64,000 bases of DNA, taken from positions 22,436-86,435 of the forward strand of contig WOGZ01000132.1 of assembly GCA_009733775.1 (NCBI GenBank), written 5' to 3'. A program made the position numbers and the translations under genes. Under the pieces are notes generated by a model that did not search any database, was not told the origin of the DNA, and saw nothing but the letters and a program-made list of their open reading frames with translations. Position 1 is the stretch's first letter, and every line of letters begins with the position of its first letter. This document shows positions 12,430-23,483 of the stretch, in pieces. This DNA comes from Alectoria sarmentosa (lineage: Eukaryota; Ascomycota; Lecanoromycetes; Lecanorales; Parmeliaceae).

Positions 12430-14577
12430 GATCTCCCATCATAGAGATAGGAATCTCGACATTGCAGTTTGAGCATTTGATTGATGGCAAGAAGCCTGAC
12501 GCCCGGGTTATGTGTGCCATGTTTGTTTGTCATCTCTTTCCCACACTGAGACTCGCGTCGAGGAATGCTCTCGTGTTGTCAAAGCACAAACATGCGTCGA
12601 TCCGTGTTTGTTCCGGGTGAAATCTGAAAAAGGCTGACCTGCTTGTTTCTGTTATTGTGATGAATAGATATTATGTGTCGGTATGACAGTCAACTGTGGC
12701 CGTTGAATCGATGCTATCGTAGGCGCTGGGTGGGTTTGACAGGAACGAGGAATGGGAGGTCGTTCATTGGGCCATTGACGCCCAAGGGAAATGAGGGTCA
12801 GGCTCGAGGCTTTGGCTCAAGCGAAGGAAGGATTGGCTGTCTGAACAAAGGAGACGTGAGAGACAATGATCAATCTCCGCCGCTTCCCAGGGACGCTGCC
12901 ACAGACTCAGAGTAGCTGTGATCCTAAGGCAGTTGAAGAAACATGAGGGGCGAATTGCAAAGCAATCCCTTTGAAGCACGCCACTACTCTAACCAAGTCG
13001 GCCTAGGTTTTCGATGCAATTGAAGCTTGGCGCTTCTCGACAATCTGACAGACTGACAGCTGGACAGGGGTGAGACAATGGGCAATTGGTGTCCATTCAA
13101 AGCATATCTACCTCGAAAACAACTAGTACAAGCAGCAATTGTATGCTGTCTTTGGGAGGCATCAAGAAAGAAGAAAGAAGAAAGAGGAAAGATCGTGTTC
13201 ATGCCCAACCGCCCTGGTGCAGGTTCAGCCATTTTTGTTGACCCGTACTAACGCCGTCTCATGCAGGTTAACCCCACTAATGCAAGGGAACCGGCCGCAA
13301 GTCTTGGCGCAAAGCTTGTTGATCCAAAGCGGAAATACCCCTGAAAGTCCTGGCCTGCATTTTGATCCTTCGCCGTCGACAGCGTCAACATCAATATCAA
13401 CGTCCAACAATTCTACGTCTGAGCCTGAGCTTCTGACCTGAACCTTGGCATGGTCCATTGTGCACAGTAACCCTTACAGAGACGTGATGAAACAATATTT
13501 TAGCTCGTCTTTCAAAGCCTTGGCCAAGCCACGTACTCCCCCACACTAAATTCGATACAAAGAACGATTGTTCTGCACCTTGGGTCAGTGTCCACAATGT
13601 TTGCTTCCACAAGACCCAAATGAAGTTGCATTCCCATCATTAAGTCGAACGGTCAAGGTGGTTAGGCTAAGGGTCAGATTTAGATATCGAACGCGTACCT
13701 CGTCGGCGTCAAGGTATGGCAGTCTCGGAGGGGGGGGGGGGCAGTACGCCTAGAGGAAATAGACGTATAAAGCGACATCTTTGCGATATTTGAAGACCCA
13801 AAGGATGGTTGTTGAGTTGATTGACTTTATGCTACAGTATAAGCGCAAATATACCATATCCAAAGAAGGAACATCTCAACTCTCCGGACCTCGCCGGGCT
13901 ACTTACCAATCAATACACTTGACTGCATCTCTTGACCAAACCGTACTATCTCCGCTCTGAAAGAGTTGTATCAAAAAGCCTTGACATTAAGCTGATCCCG
14001 TTTCACTGCGAGTCTCCAAACCCGTCCTATTAAATAATTGGGGTGCCAAAACTTCCACAAAGGTTCCACATGGAGGCAAGCGATTTTCCCAAGACTTGTG
14101 GGGTAATGAGATGGAGTGGCAGCAAAGGCGGTGGAGGACAGTCGGAGAAACCACGTACACTTGCTTTACAAAAGCCTTTTTGCCGAGGTCACCTGAACAA
14201 TAAACATTTACAAGAGATTAGCTGGGAACTATTGGACGAGTGGCTGAATCCTCTTTTGAGCCATCGTTCGACCCTCTCAATACAGCATCATCCTTATTGA
14301 CTGTCTTCTTTGCCTACGACCATAGCACAAGTCTAGAGTGTCTACCATATTGATCATCAGCGCTCAGGTTCTACACCTGACACTCTAATTCAAGCTGTTG
14401 ATTAACTATCTGTTGTCTTGTTACCGTAAGCGAAAGGTCAAGTTTCATTCCTGAACGTTGTAGCAAATGGCCGAATTGAGCGTCGTTGAGCAGATGAGCA
14501 GAACATTAAAAGTGAGATACCCTTCCGATACATCTTCAGCTCGGCCAGCCAGCCACGCAGACAATCTTTATTTCCCC
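12430..14577. other. Intergenic, no supported gene; G12 tract
   Basis: About 2.1 kb holding the pxl1 promoter and the 3' flank of the OB-fold gene. Open frames are short and unconvincing. A run of twelve G residues lies at 13730-13741. Confidence 0.55.
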
Positions 14578-16428
14578 TCAGGCAATTGTTACTCTCAAAA
14601 TGCACAGTTTTCCCACATCCTCACTCCACCCGAACATAACAGCAAGCTTCAAGAACAGCAAACGGTTCTCCAGATACTTAAGTAGAATCAGACTCGAATT
14701 AGCAAGTTCTTCTGCGTTGCGGCCCAGGAATTGTTCCCATGCCTCGTCTGACCATATGAGCTTGCCGCTGGTGATGGCGCCGGTTTCATCTACAAGGAGC
14801 CCCACCTGGAAACAAGCCGGTTAGCAGTGCGACGGGATTAGAGGCTTCGTTTGGTGTGGGAGGCGCGCGTACCAAGCGCGGATTGATACGCAGAATCAAG
14901 TCTTTCTCGCATTGCTTGCACTTTGTGGTGACAGCGTTGGCGAAGATGGGAACACCGCAGCTTTGATAACAGTCAGCTAACGGCCATCAGCGTATATCCC
15001 TGAGCTGACCTTACCACTCAGTACATAGTAGCATATTGCGTTGATAAAGCAGATAGATGTTCAGTTCAATGACAGTCAAGCTGAGATATCCGACATAGCG
15101 CTCTAGTAAGCATCAGAGGCTGTCTGTCCATAGCGAAGGATCTATCTGACCAGCCGGTGCTGCTCGAACACTACCACTCCATTAGAACATGCGGGAGCTC
15201 GAGCGTGAGTTGACTTACAACTCATCGATATCAGCCAACGTAAATACAATCCTCAGCTCCGATTCCGCAGCCTCCTCAACGTCGAACACTGTCCCGATCA
15301 GCCCCACAAAATCCATCCGATGAGACACATACCACCCTCTGGAAACGGTTGGTTCACATGCTCTCTCTTCGTCAAGCTCTGCGCGTGCCCTCTCAGCCAG
15401 TACGCATCTGTCATGCACGGGTCGACATCGACATGAGTATTATTGGTCAGCGAAAGTAGTGGTCTTCCGTCATCGTATAAGCCAGGGCGCGTGATGAGAA
15501 GGATTGTGTACGATGTTTTCCAGGAGGCCGGAGAGGAGCAGAGGGGACCCCAAAGGGTGAGTCTGGCATCTGCCGTGTCATCGAATATGTTGACGTCCAC
15601 TTTCTCGGCTTCTCTGTCTTTCTTGGTGACGACTACGAATTTGGTCAGCCCACAGCGCTCGTCTTCTCTCGTTGGATAATGGCGATTCTCACATTTTTTT
15701 CTTCCCCCAATGCTTTTTACACACACCAAGATCTTCGCATCCGTAAGCTCATGACCTCCCTGAGTAAAGCTCTTCAACGTCATCAACCCATCCAGCTGTT
15801 TGCCATCGCGATAGCCTAATGGAGTCTTGCACATTATGCCCTCATCGCTCTGTTCTTGCACCATGAAGTAGCAGCTGTTGTCTCGTTCGGGAAAGATGGA
15901 GGTGACAAGAGATGTGTCTTGCACCGTCAAGGAGCTCGACTCCGCATTGGAGACGTGAGGTGTCCATATTGAGACGAGAAGCCCAAGATGGAGGTTATAA
16001 TCGATTTTTGCGTGCCAAAGCTTCACCTGTACTTGTGTAAGCGGGTGGATCGATGCAAGCAGTCTTAGAAAAAGAGTAGCAGTACGTACTGCCAATGTGC
16101 CAGTATCATCTTTGACAGTGAGCTTCAAGCATCCCTTTGCAGCCTTGGGCATCTTGCTAGGTGTCGCGATGTGATGGAAATTGACGATCCTTCCCATCAG
16201 CGCTACACACCCTGGTCCTGCGACCAGATCACGAATGTCAGTGTCGTTGTACAAAGTGCGTGGTTGCCATTTGTGCAATGAAGGGTGAAGAGCGGCCTCA
16301 ATCTCGGAGGAGGTGAAGCCATCGCCAGTATCTGAGGGTCGGTTATATGCTGCTGGCTTTTGCGTTTTCTGAGCAGATGGTACTTCTGGCTGGAAGAACG
16401 ATTGGATGGATGTGATCTGAGGTGCCAT
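14578..16428 (-). CDS. RPA1/MEIOB-like OB-fold protein with PIP-like box and C4 zinc knuckle
   Basis: Seven exons on the minus strand: 16428-16090, 16026-15333, 15288-15219, 15170-15151, 15102-15015, 14960-14873 and 14805-14578, giving 508 residues. Every junction is GT..AG and in frame. Residues 5-12 (ITSIQSFF) resemble a PCNA-interacting box lacking the usual leading Gln. The middle carries OB-fold-like blocks (LMGRIVNFHHIATP; LKLTVKDDTGTLAVKLW). The C-terminal third has a treble-clef pattern, CTECCG then CKQC, inside a fold resembling RPA70 DBD-C, followed by LIWSDEAWEQFLGR. This suggests a single-stranded-DNA-binding repair or meiotic factor. RPA1/MEIOB kinship is inferred from layout; the true RPA1 orthologue should be longer. 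The 20-nt exon at 15170-15151 is needed to give DEFVRAAPAERYVGY. The 63-nt intron 1 is stop-free and a multiple of three. A start at 16545 would only add a non-conserved leader. Confidence 0.78.
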
Positions 16429-16793
16429 TGGGGGAAGGGGGTCAAAATGTGAAATTGATATGAAGAATGGTAAGGGGAAGAGAATAAAAGGGTCTTTGCC
16501 CAAGCTTGGAGAGTGGATGTTTGATTGTTGTAGAATTCGCTTCACTTCATCTGATATCTCGGCTGCATTCGGCGCTACTTGCTAGGGCAAATGTGGAGGA
16601 CGTCACAACAAAAATCACAGCATCGATCACGGTTTTTACCGTCATTATGAATCGAGTCAGGGGCATCTTCCTTGAGTCTAAACGAAAGTACTAAGGGAGC
16701 CTCGACCTACAATTGTAAGGCCAGTCATCAAGTCCAATCATCGCCATTCACTTCTGAGCACACCCTAAATCAATGCCAGTCCATGGAGCAAGC

Positions 16794-18515
16794 TTAGAAC
16801 ATCTTGTGCTCCAACGTCATGTCAGACTCTGGCTGGAGACCAACACAAGCGCGGAAGATGTTAGTCAAGGCTCCACGCTGCTTGGCCAAGGCATTGACAA
16901 CTGGCGTGCCTGGAGGGGTCAAAGGAGCCTAAGAGAGTCAGTAACAATATAACAGCGAGGAATCTAGGAACCATTACCTTCAGCATATAACTCAGGATGC
17001 TAAGGACGCTGTGGAAGCCCTTGTAGTCCTTCGTAGCAGCCTGATCACGTTCATCAGCCTTCCAAGTGATACGAGTCATCATCTCAGCAATGATGACAAG
17101 GTCAATAATTAATGGAGAAGCCAGTAGCGAATCCTCGCAGACGTTGAACAAGCTGATAGTCTGATGTCCACCCATGAAGATCTCTGCATAATATTCATCG
17201 AGTGCGCGCTTGTTGTCTCCAACAGCTGGCATGTACTTGATGACCACAGTGTGGTTAGGATGCTCTCCAGGCTTGTAGAGCACATTGTTCGCTTCGACCA
17301 TGTCGTCGACGACGTTGGACTTCGAGATCTCCTTGGACCGAAATTGCTTCTGGGAGCTCAAGTTCATGCCGTCGTTGTTGCCCAGATGGTTGTAACTGGC
17401 GATCGAGGTGAGCTTGATTCCCGCGTTGATCATGAAATCCACCAAGGCAGACTTCATCTTGGTCTGGCCTGACTTGAAGTCATCGCCACCAATGAAGGCG
17501 CCGTGCTTCTCAGCAAGTTCGATAGCCCCAGGAACGAAGGTGTTTTGAGGCGAACCATTAATGAAAGGTGCGTTCTCGAGGATGCAAGCAATTGCGAATA
17601 CAGTTGATGGAGAGACCTCCTCATGTCCAGATTCGACAGCTTTCATCAAATTCTCAGCAGTGTCGTTCACTCCCTCGATGAGATCTGCGTAACGCTCAGT
17701 GTTGGCAGTCCATTGCACGATGACCTTGTCTAGACCATGAGTCTCTTTAAAATCACTATTCACTCGTCAGTCAAAGTAGCTTGGCTAGTAGGCTGTCATC
17801 CATACCGAATATCCTTGCGCAGCTTTTCGACATGAGCCGTGCTGGCTTTGGAGCCCTCAAGACAGTTGTCGGCACGCTCTCCCTGATTCGCAGCGATAAA
17901 GTCTGGGTAGTAGACACTGGGAAGAGGCTTCATCTCGGCCATCTCCTTTTTGACCATGCCCTTCAATGTGGGCTCCAGTACAGCCGCTCTGTCCATGGCC
18001 TGAGCCAAGTTCATACCGCTGATATCCCATCCGCCTATCACAAGATCGTTCGGGTGAACCATGGGCAGAACATCATGGAACGGGATGTTGATCTCTTTGC
18101 CAGTCTTGCCCTCTGTACCGAGCTTCATGGTCGAACTCATGACCACAGAGCCATAATAGTTGGCAGCACGAGGTCCTTCACGAGTATCCCAGACCAAGCC
18201 TCGGCGATTGGCGATGATGCCTGCGGTGACGGTGGTGCCATTGTTTCCGCCCCAACCGACCAGCATCATTCCAACCTTTCCCACCTTCCGTTCAACCTTG
18301 AAGTCGTAGACTGTCTCTTTCGGTGTAGCAACGTATTTGCCATCCCCAGCTTGAGAGACTGAAGTAGTACGGTAAACGTACTTACTCTTGATCTCATTGT
18401 CCGTATATTTGACGTTAGGGGAGTCGACAGTGAACAGGTCCTTATGCTCGTTGGTCACTGTAGTGTGCCCTGTACCAGTGGTGTGTCCATTGGGACCTTC
18501 TGCGTGGGGAGCCAT
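16794..18515 (-). CDS. ino1: Inositol-3-phosphate synthase
   Basis: Converts glucose-6-phosphate to 1L-myo-inositol-1-phosphate with NAD+, the committed step of inositol synthesis, in the cytosol. Exons on the minus strand are 18515-17806, 17755-16978 and 16928-16794, giving 540 residues (yeast Ino1 533). The NAD-binding glycine motif GWGGNNG is at residues 87-93. Further signatures are NTERYADL, FIGGDDFKSGQTK, SYNHLGNNDG and LGLQPE-like VGLQPESDMTLEHKMF at the C-terminus. Introns are 50 and 49 nt with normal signals. The gene is complete with no missing motif. Its 3' end lies 365 bp from the start of the neighbouring OB-fold gene on the same strand. Confidence 0.97.
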
Positions 18516-19720
18516 ATTTACGAATAGATGTTGATTGTCTTGATCAAGAATACTGTTTATCTAGTGTAGGGCGAGTCCGATGCTCCTCCTGGGGCGGAAG
18601 AGCGTCGGCCTCCGTTGTACGGGTGGTGAACACTATTGAGAGGACCTGTCAGCGACCGTTTGTTTCGAATGATGGCTCATTTGCAGCCTGCAGGGGCAGG
18701 GGGGACTTGTCCCACATAGCGTCAGCTGGGGAGAGAAGAACATACGAGTTTAGCAAGTTGGAATACGTCTTGACGGTGTTTGTGACCACACTTCAAGGTG
18801 CGATCTGCTTGGGTTGTGGGAAGGAAAAGAGAATTATCTTCGTTTGTACCTTCGGAAAGGTTGTTGATTTTTTGGAAAGAGAATGGATTGTGTGGCTATT
18901 TATTCAACGCCTCGAACGCTTCCGAGAATAACCCCACTTCTAGTGGGGTCATGATTAGCGCAGGGCGTGAACCCGACTCAAGCGGACATACCTGCGTCGT
19001 TTGGTTGGTCTGGCTCCCCATCGTTGCAGAGCTAGCTGTCTCTATATCTTGAGGAGAAAGATACTGCTGGTGCCACCACCGTTGGAACATGACACCGTCA
19101 GATCGTCCAGACCCAGTAGATCATTTCGTCTATTGAGCAGTACAACCAGCGCTTTTCCAATTGGAAAAGTATCTTCCTTATACATCTAGTAGAGGGTGAC
19201 GAAATACTTGCAGGATTACATTGGATAGGAGAAGATCGGTGTGCCTGCCTCTTCACGCTAAATCTTAATCAGATCTCTACGTCTCACGTTTGATATCATC
19301 TCATGCTACCTATGCTATCATTCGACTTGTAAATATTGAAGTATTATGGCTACTGCTGCTGCTGAGAAATGGCGCCTTCTTTTGTGGATGGCGGTCTCGA
19401 CATGTTCCTTTGATACTTCCTGAAAGCAGAGCACAGATCGGCCACAAGATCCTTGGAAAAACGTCGCTGATTGAGCATGCTATTGAGCATGCTATTGAGC
19501 ATGAACCAGACATCTGGTACCAACTCGCGTGTCGGATCCACAAGCAATAGAGAGGGTGTCGCCAGTTGAACTTATTCTATGCGTGCTCTCTCATAGCCAC
19601 CTGTATATGCGCTGCCAAAATTTCCAATTATATCTCAAGCTTTCCCCACATACCGAAGATGATAGGTACTCCATCTAGTTTCTTCGCTGATCAGATACAT
19701 CGCGACTTCAAGTGGTCAAA
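18516..19720. promoter_or_regulatory. Divergent intergenic region between ino1 and the 19.7-kb gene
   Basis: About 1.2 kb that must contain both promoters. I found no clear inositol-responsive element by eye. It contains the 12-bp tandem repeat listed separately. Confidence 0.45.
19470..19503 (+). repeat. 12-bp tandem repeat, 2.8 copies
   Basis: Unit ATTGAGCATGCT repeated perfectly about 220-250 bp upstream of the next start codon. Each unit contains the palindrome GAGCATGCTC minus its last base, so it could be an iterated protein site. Function is unknown. Confidence 0.85.
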
Positions 19721-20661
19721 ATGAATCTCACTTCATCGCTGCTGGCTCTGGCAGGTCAAAACCTCTCATCCACCCCTCTTCAGGATATCGCAGGATACTC
19801 GTTCTGTCAAGAGTTCTACGGATTGTTTCCCAACAGCCGTGACTGCATCAAAGCCACTGACCTTCTCGAGAAGGGGACCGCCGAGTTCTCATATGCAGTC
19901 CACAGTGGTATTGGACCGCACTCCTTACCCTTGAGTAAGAAATACGGTCAGTCTCTCTGCCAAACTATTCGAACCTTGCCCTGTAAGCTAAATTTACTTC
20001 AGGTACATGTATGGTTCAAGTCGACGTAGCCGGTCCGCGCTTACCCCGAACCTACGATATCATCCCCGACGATATCCGCTATCTAGCAGATCAAGTGCTG
20101 AACTCATGCGTCAACGGCCCTTTCGATATCGGCGGCTTCGCAACATCGGATCTCCAGGTCATGGATGGCTGGATCACGGCTGAAGAGACCAAATTGGATA
20201 GACCATTCCGTACGTCTCATCTAACGCTTCATCATACCTCATCCTTCACATCGGAAAGCGACCTCGACCCAGAGCTGACACTCCAAAATTCTCTAGCAAT
20301 ATCGACCGCCTTTCTCACGGTAACTCTCTCCAGTGTAGTCCCCCATTGGCTGTCCCCCGGAAATTACGATCCCATGATGGCCTTCCACTTCTCGTCAGTC
20401 GCACTCGCCGCAATCGAGCGAGCATTCACCTTACGTGAGAGAGTCGATTTGCGCCGGCGTGGGGAGCGACTGTTGCGGCAAGGCGAGAGAATGCAGCGAG
20501 GATATCGTGTGCCTTGGTGGGAAAACCCGTATAAGGGAGAAGAAGTCAACGGGACAATTATGGAGACGGGCAATGGGACAGTGTCGATTGATATCTCAGA
20601 ACCGCTGGCTACCGGTGCAGGTGCCGACACCGCCACCTCGAAGCGAAGGAGAAGGACGTGA
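19721..20661 (+). CDS. Conserved fungal hypothetical protein, possibly membrane-associated
   Basis: Exons are 19721-19946, 20003-20209 and 20297-20661, giving 265 residues. Intron 1 (56 nt) joins KKYG to TCMVQVDVAGPR. Intron 2 (87 nt; GTACGT..CTCTAG) joins DRPF to PISTAFLTVTL. The first half has several Cys and the phrase RTYDIIPDDIRYLADQVLNSC. Two hydrophobic stretches follow (around ISTAFLTVTLSSVV and MMAFHFSSVALAAI), then an Arg-rich helix (LRERVDLRRRGERLLRQGER) and a Thr/Ser-rich tail with a C-terminal KRRRRT. I do not recognise a named family. A long open frame crosses intron 2 because it is stop-free and a multiple of three. The start was chosen as the first ATG in frame. Confidence 0.72.
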
Positions 20662-20935
20662 GAGAGTAGTGGTTAGAGTACTCGTTAATCGCGAGGCCCA
20701 CAGACTACAGCATTTTCTTTGATAGATAAATGGTGTAGTGGATTACTATACAGCTGGAAAATGAATGTACTATAAATCACCCGGCAATGCTTGTGAGCTC
20801 CTCTTTCGTATTCTACCTTCAATTCTCTCTCCTTCATCCGAGCGTCGACATCGGGATACTAAATCGATTCTACCTCTAGATATTCGATCTTGCTCATTCG
20901 ATCATACCACTCCCTTCCCCACCGGGCGAGTCACA

Positions 20936-21145
20936 CTATTCTAGCCGTTGATAAAGGCTCATCATATGCATAACCCCAATCACAATAACGAATGCATTCC
21001 CATCATCCGTTCGCAGTTGCGGTTCAATCGGTCCCCAAGCACCGAAAGTACTTGACAAAGAATTGAACCTTTGCTGAAACCGTTGAGAAGATGTTTGTTC
21101 CATGGCAGGCATAATGTTCTGAGATTGAGTAGCTACGCTATCCAT
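20936..21145 (-). CDS. Short ORF, possible small hypothetical protein
   Basis: 69 codons (MDSVATQSQNIMPAMEQ...). It is Gln/Ser-rich, then has a hydrophobic FVIVIGVMHMM stretch near the end. There is no recognised family and no splicing evidence. It lies alone in a 1-kb gap between two genes. It may be chance, or the last exon of something not resolved. Confidence 0.22.
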   Translation of the reverse strand: MDSVATQSQNIMPAMEQTSSQRFQQRFNSLSSTFGAWGPIEPQLRTDDGNAFVIVIGVMHMMSLYQRLE

Positions 21146-21626
21146 GGGGAAATGGGGAGCGAGCAGAATCTGGGGCGAAAAGTGTGAATGGAGGGAGCAA
21201 AAGATTGATTTGGGTTCAATTGAGGGAATTTCACGTTGATTAAGGGGTTTGGGTTGGAAGTATGGTATGCTTCTCGAGCTGGAAGACTCATCATTGCCCT
21301 CGTTTTCGTTTGGAGGAATGAAATCTGTCGGCCTCGCTATTGTTAGCTTTGATGAGATGATGGATACTGTGAGTGCAAGAGTCAGGAATCAGCGCAACGC
21401 GAAGTGACAAGCGCGTACTAGCTTGAACAGGGAGCCGAAAATGGATTTCAAGTTTGACTTGCACCAAGATCAGTTGAGGGCAGCAACACTGTATTTAGTA
21501 CCTTGGAAATGGGATTGAGTATGGGCATCTAGTATTGGAACAAATAGTTGACCGGCGAATCCCCAAGAACATCCAGTCCAAGCAACTTCTCAGCATGTCC
21601 TTGATACTAACTCGGAGGATGTGCTG

Positions 21627-22274
21627 CTACTGTCTGCGTGGATGAAATATCAAACAATGATCTTCATCGTCATCATCTGCACATAGCTCTGCAGCTCCAA
21701 ACGTAGGTTCCAATCCTTTGAACAACTTATCATACATTGGCAACATCGAACATATTCCATCACTCGGTCTCTCAACCAAGGCAAACTCGACTGGATCGCG
21801 GCATCCGTGAGATTTGAAATTTTGACGTCGTACGCGAAATTCCACCGTGTCGAATCCTGCAAGGGTCTCCAATGCTTTCAAATGGTTATTTCCGAAGTAG
21901 AATCGGCAAGGCTGGCAATCCCAAGCGAAGAAGACGCGGCATTCTTTTCGATTTATTGAAGAATCCCATTGAAAAGCCTCGATATCGTCTGCGCAGGTGT
22001 TTTCATCTCCACGAAGGTTCCAGAAAACGTCAAGGTTTTGGATCCTGTCTTTTGTATTTTGAGGAGGCGGTCTTCTGGCAGGAGCTCCCGGTTCTGTGGA
22101 ACGAGAACGGTCTATTTGCATTTCAAAGACAAATTCCTTGTAGAACAACGGCGAGACTTCATGGTGGATTGAGCGACAGGTCCTTAGCATGTTCGATTTC
22201 TCGGGCAGAGGAAGGCTGTTGTAGACGTGATCCCGGAGTTCTTGCGGAAGATCCTGAAGTCTGAAAGGGAGCAT
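21627..22274 (-). CDS. F-box-like hypothetical protein
   Basis: Single-exon gene of 215 residues. The N-terminus FRLQDLPQELRDHVYNSLPL, followed by LRTCRSIHHEVSPLFYKE, has the shape of the F-box-like helices seen in many small dothideomycete and eurotiomycete proteins. These are presumed substrate adaptors of SCF ubiquitin ligases. The rest, with FAWDCQPCRFYFGNNHLKALETL, is typical of the beta-sheet body of that group. The protein ends in an acidic DDDDEDH patch. No substrate can be named. Skp1 binding is inferred from the family. Confidence 0.72.
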   Translation of the reverse strand: MLPFRLQDLPQELRDHVYNSLPLPEKSNMLRTCRSIHHEVSPLFYKEFVFEMQIDRSRSTEPGAPARRPPPQNTKDRIQNLDVFWNLRGDENTCADDIEAFQWDSSINRKECRVFFAWDCQPCRFYFGNNHLKALETLAGFDTVEFRVRRQNFKSHGCRDPVEFALVERPSDGICSMLPMYDKLFKGLEPTFGAAELCADDDDEDHCLIFHPRRQ

Positions 22275-22872
22275 AGCCAGAGATGGGATCTGGACTGGTA
22301 CAAGATGGAGGATGGAAGACCAGAGAGCAACTCATTCGAACTTTATCCTCGACTGCGGAAGTCCATTACGGGGTTGGGAAGCGCGAGGTTGAGTATGTTT
22401 ATAAGGAAGTTTGCACCCGACATCTGCCAGCTGTACATCAATGCGTGGCATGCAATGTGACAAACACAAAATATGCCGACACTGGTCCCTCGGAAGAATT
22501 CTTCGCTCAGCTCCCTATATCTTGGCCATCGCTTGTGCGGGCCAGTCTCATTGAGGGTCGGGTGGCAATTTTCCCGAATGGAAGGATCAGATCTTCCAAT
22601 GCTGTTACACGACGCCGCGGATAATGGCATGAATTAGGACAGACGGCCGGTTTAATCTTCCATATGGTCCGCGGCCTGACGCCTCGGTTTGGTCGCTTTC
22701 GACGCTTGATACGTCTTACATTAACAGTAAACCATTAGCAAATACCGGAACTCACTAACTTTTTCCATGAACATCTCTGTTAAAGCCAGAAAGTACCAAG
22801 AACAAAAAAGGTAACACTGGATTTGCAGTCCAGCTCGCGCTTCTTCGTTCCGTGTTGCCAATAATAGAAACG

Positions 22873-23483
22873 ATGAAGTCGATGTTGAGAATGACAACTG
22901 GTATCAGTACCTCGTGGAACAATACAGCTCCTATCAAACCATCTCCTACCGTCCCCAATGTGGCATTCACTCCACTGCCTACAACACTCGTACACCATCC
23001 CGGCCACGATGGCTGTATGAGTATAATCTTTTCACCAATATGATTCGGACCCCATTGTAGTACGTGTGATCTGCAACCTACCAAGGTCGTCGTTCCCTGC
23101 GGAGTCTTCGTACCATTTAACTTTCGTTCAGCCTCGAATGACGCATCTCAAACGTCCGTCACGGCAACCACACGATGAACCAGCTATGTGCTCTCTTATG
23201 GCCACCCTTCCTCGAGCCAGTTGTCATCTGTCAACTTATCTAGCAGCGAAATAACCGCAATTGCGATTGGCACCGTTCTCGCCGTTGGCGTGGTCCGCTT
23301 GCTGCTCTTCTGCCCTCATTTTCTGTCCGCTTGGCTGATAAAAGCCGCTCTGGGTATCGCCCTTCAGAAAGTGAAGAAGTCCCTTTGGAGGACCTACCTC
23401 CTCAGCGCCCAGGCCGGGTAAGCGGTAATGATGGAAGCAGCAACGGAACAGATGATACAGAAAGGAGAAGACGACGCCCGTAA
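22873..23483 (+). pseudogene. Broken copy A of the Cys/Trp-motif single-pass membrane protein family
   Basis: Read in one frame from the ATG at 22873, the sequence gives a Thr/Pro-rich leader and then the family motif. The first Cys falls where expected, but the Trp codon nine residues later is TGA (23041-23043). The spacing then continues exactly as in the intact copies to STCDLQ and a later Cys. A second in-frame TGA is at 23176-23178. A Ser-rich linker leads into the hydrophobic segment AIAIGTVLAVGVVRLLLF, after which a -1 shift is needed to enter the tail (ESEEVPLEDLPPQRPGR), which stops at 23481-23483. Two stops and a frameshift make it a pseudogene. The TGG-to-TGA change is a C-to-T type transition, as RIP leakage would produce, but that cause is only inferred. 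Confidence 0.6.

Noticed and set aside
15215..15418. Alternative frame (67 codons) in the OB-fold gene
   Set aside because: Its second half is the real coding frame after a 44-nt intron; its first half is out of frame with the conserved LTKREHVNQPFPEG segment.
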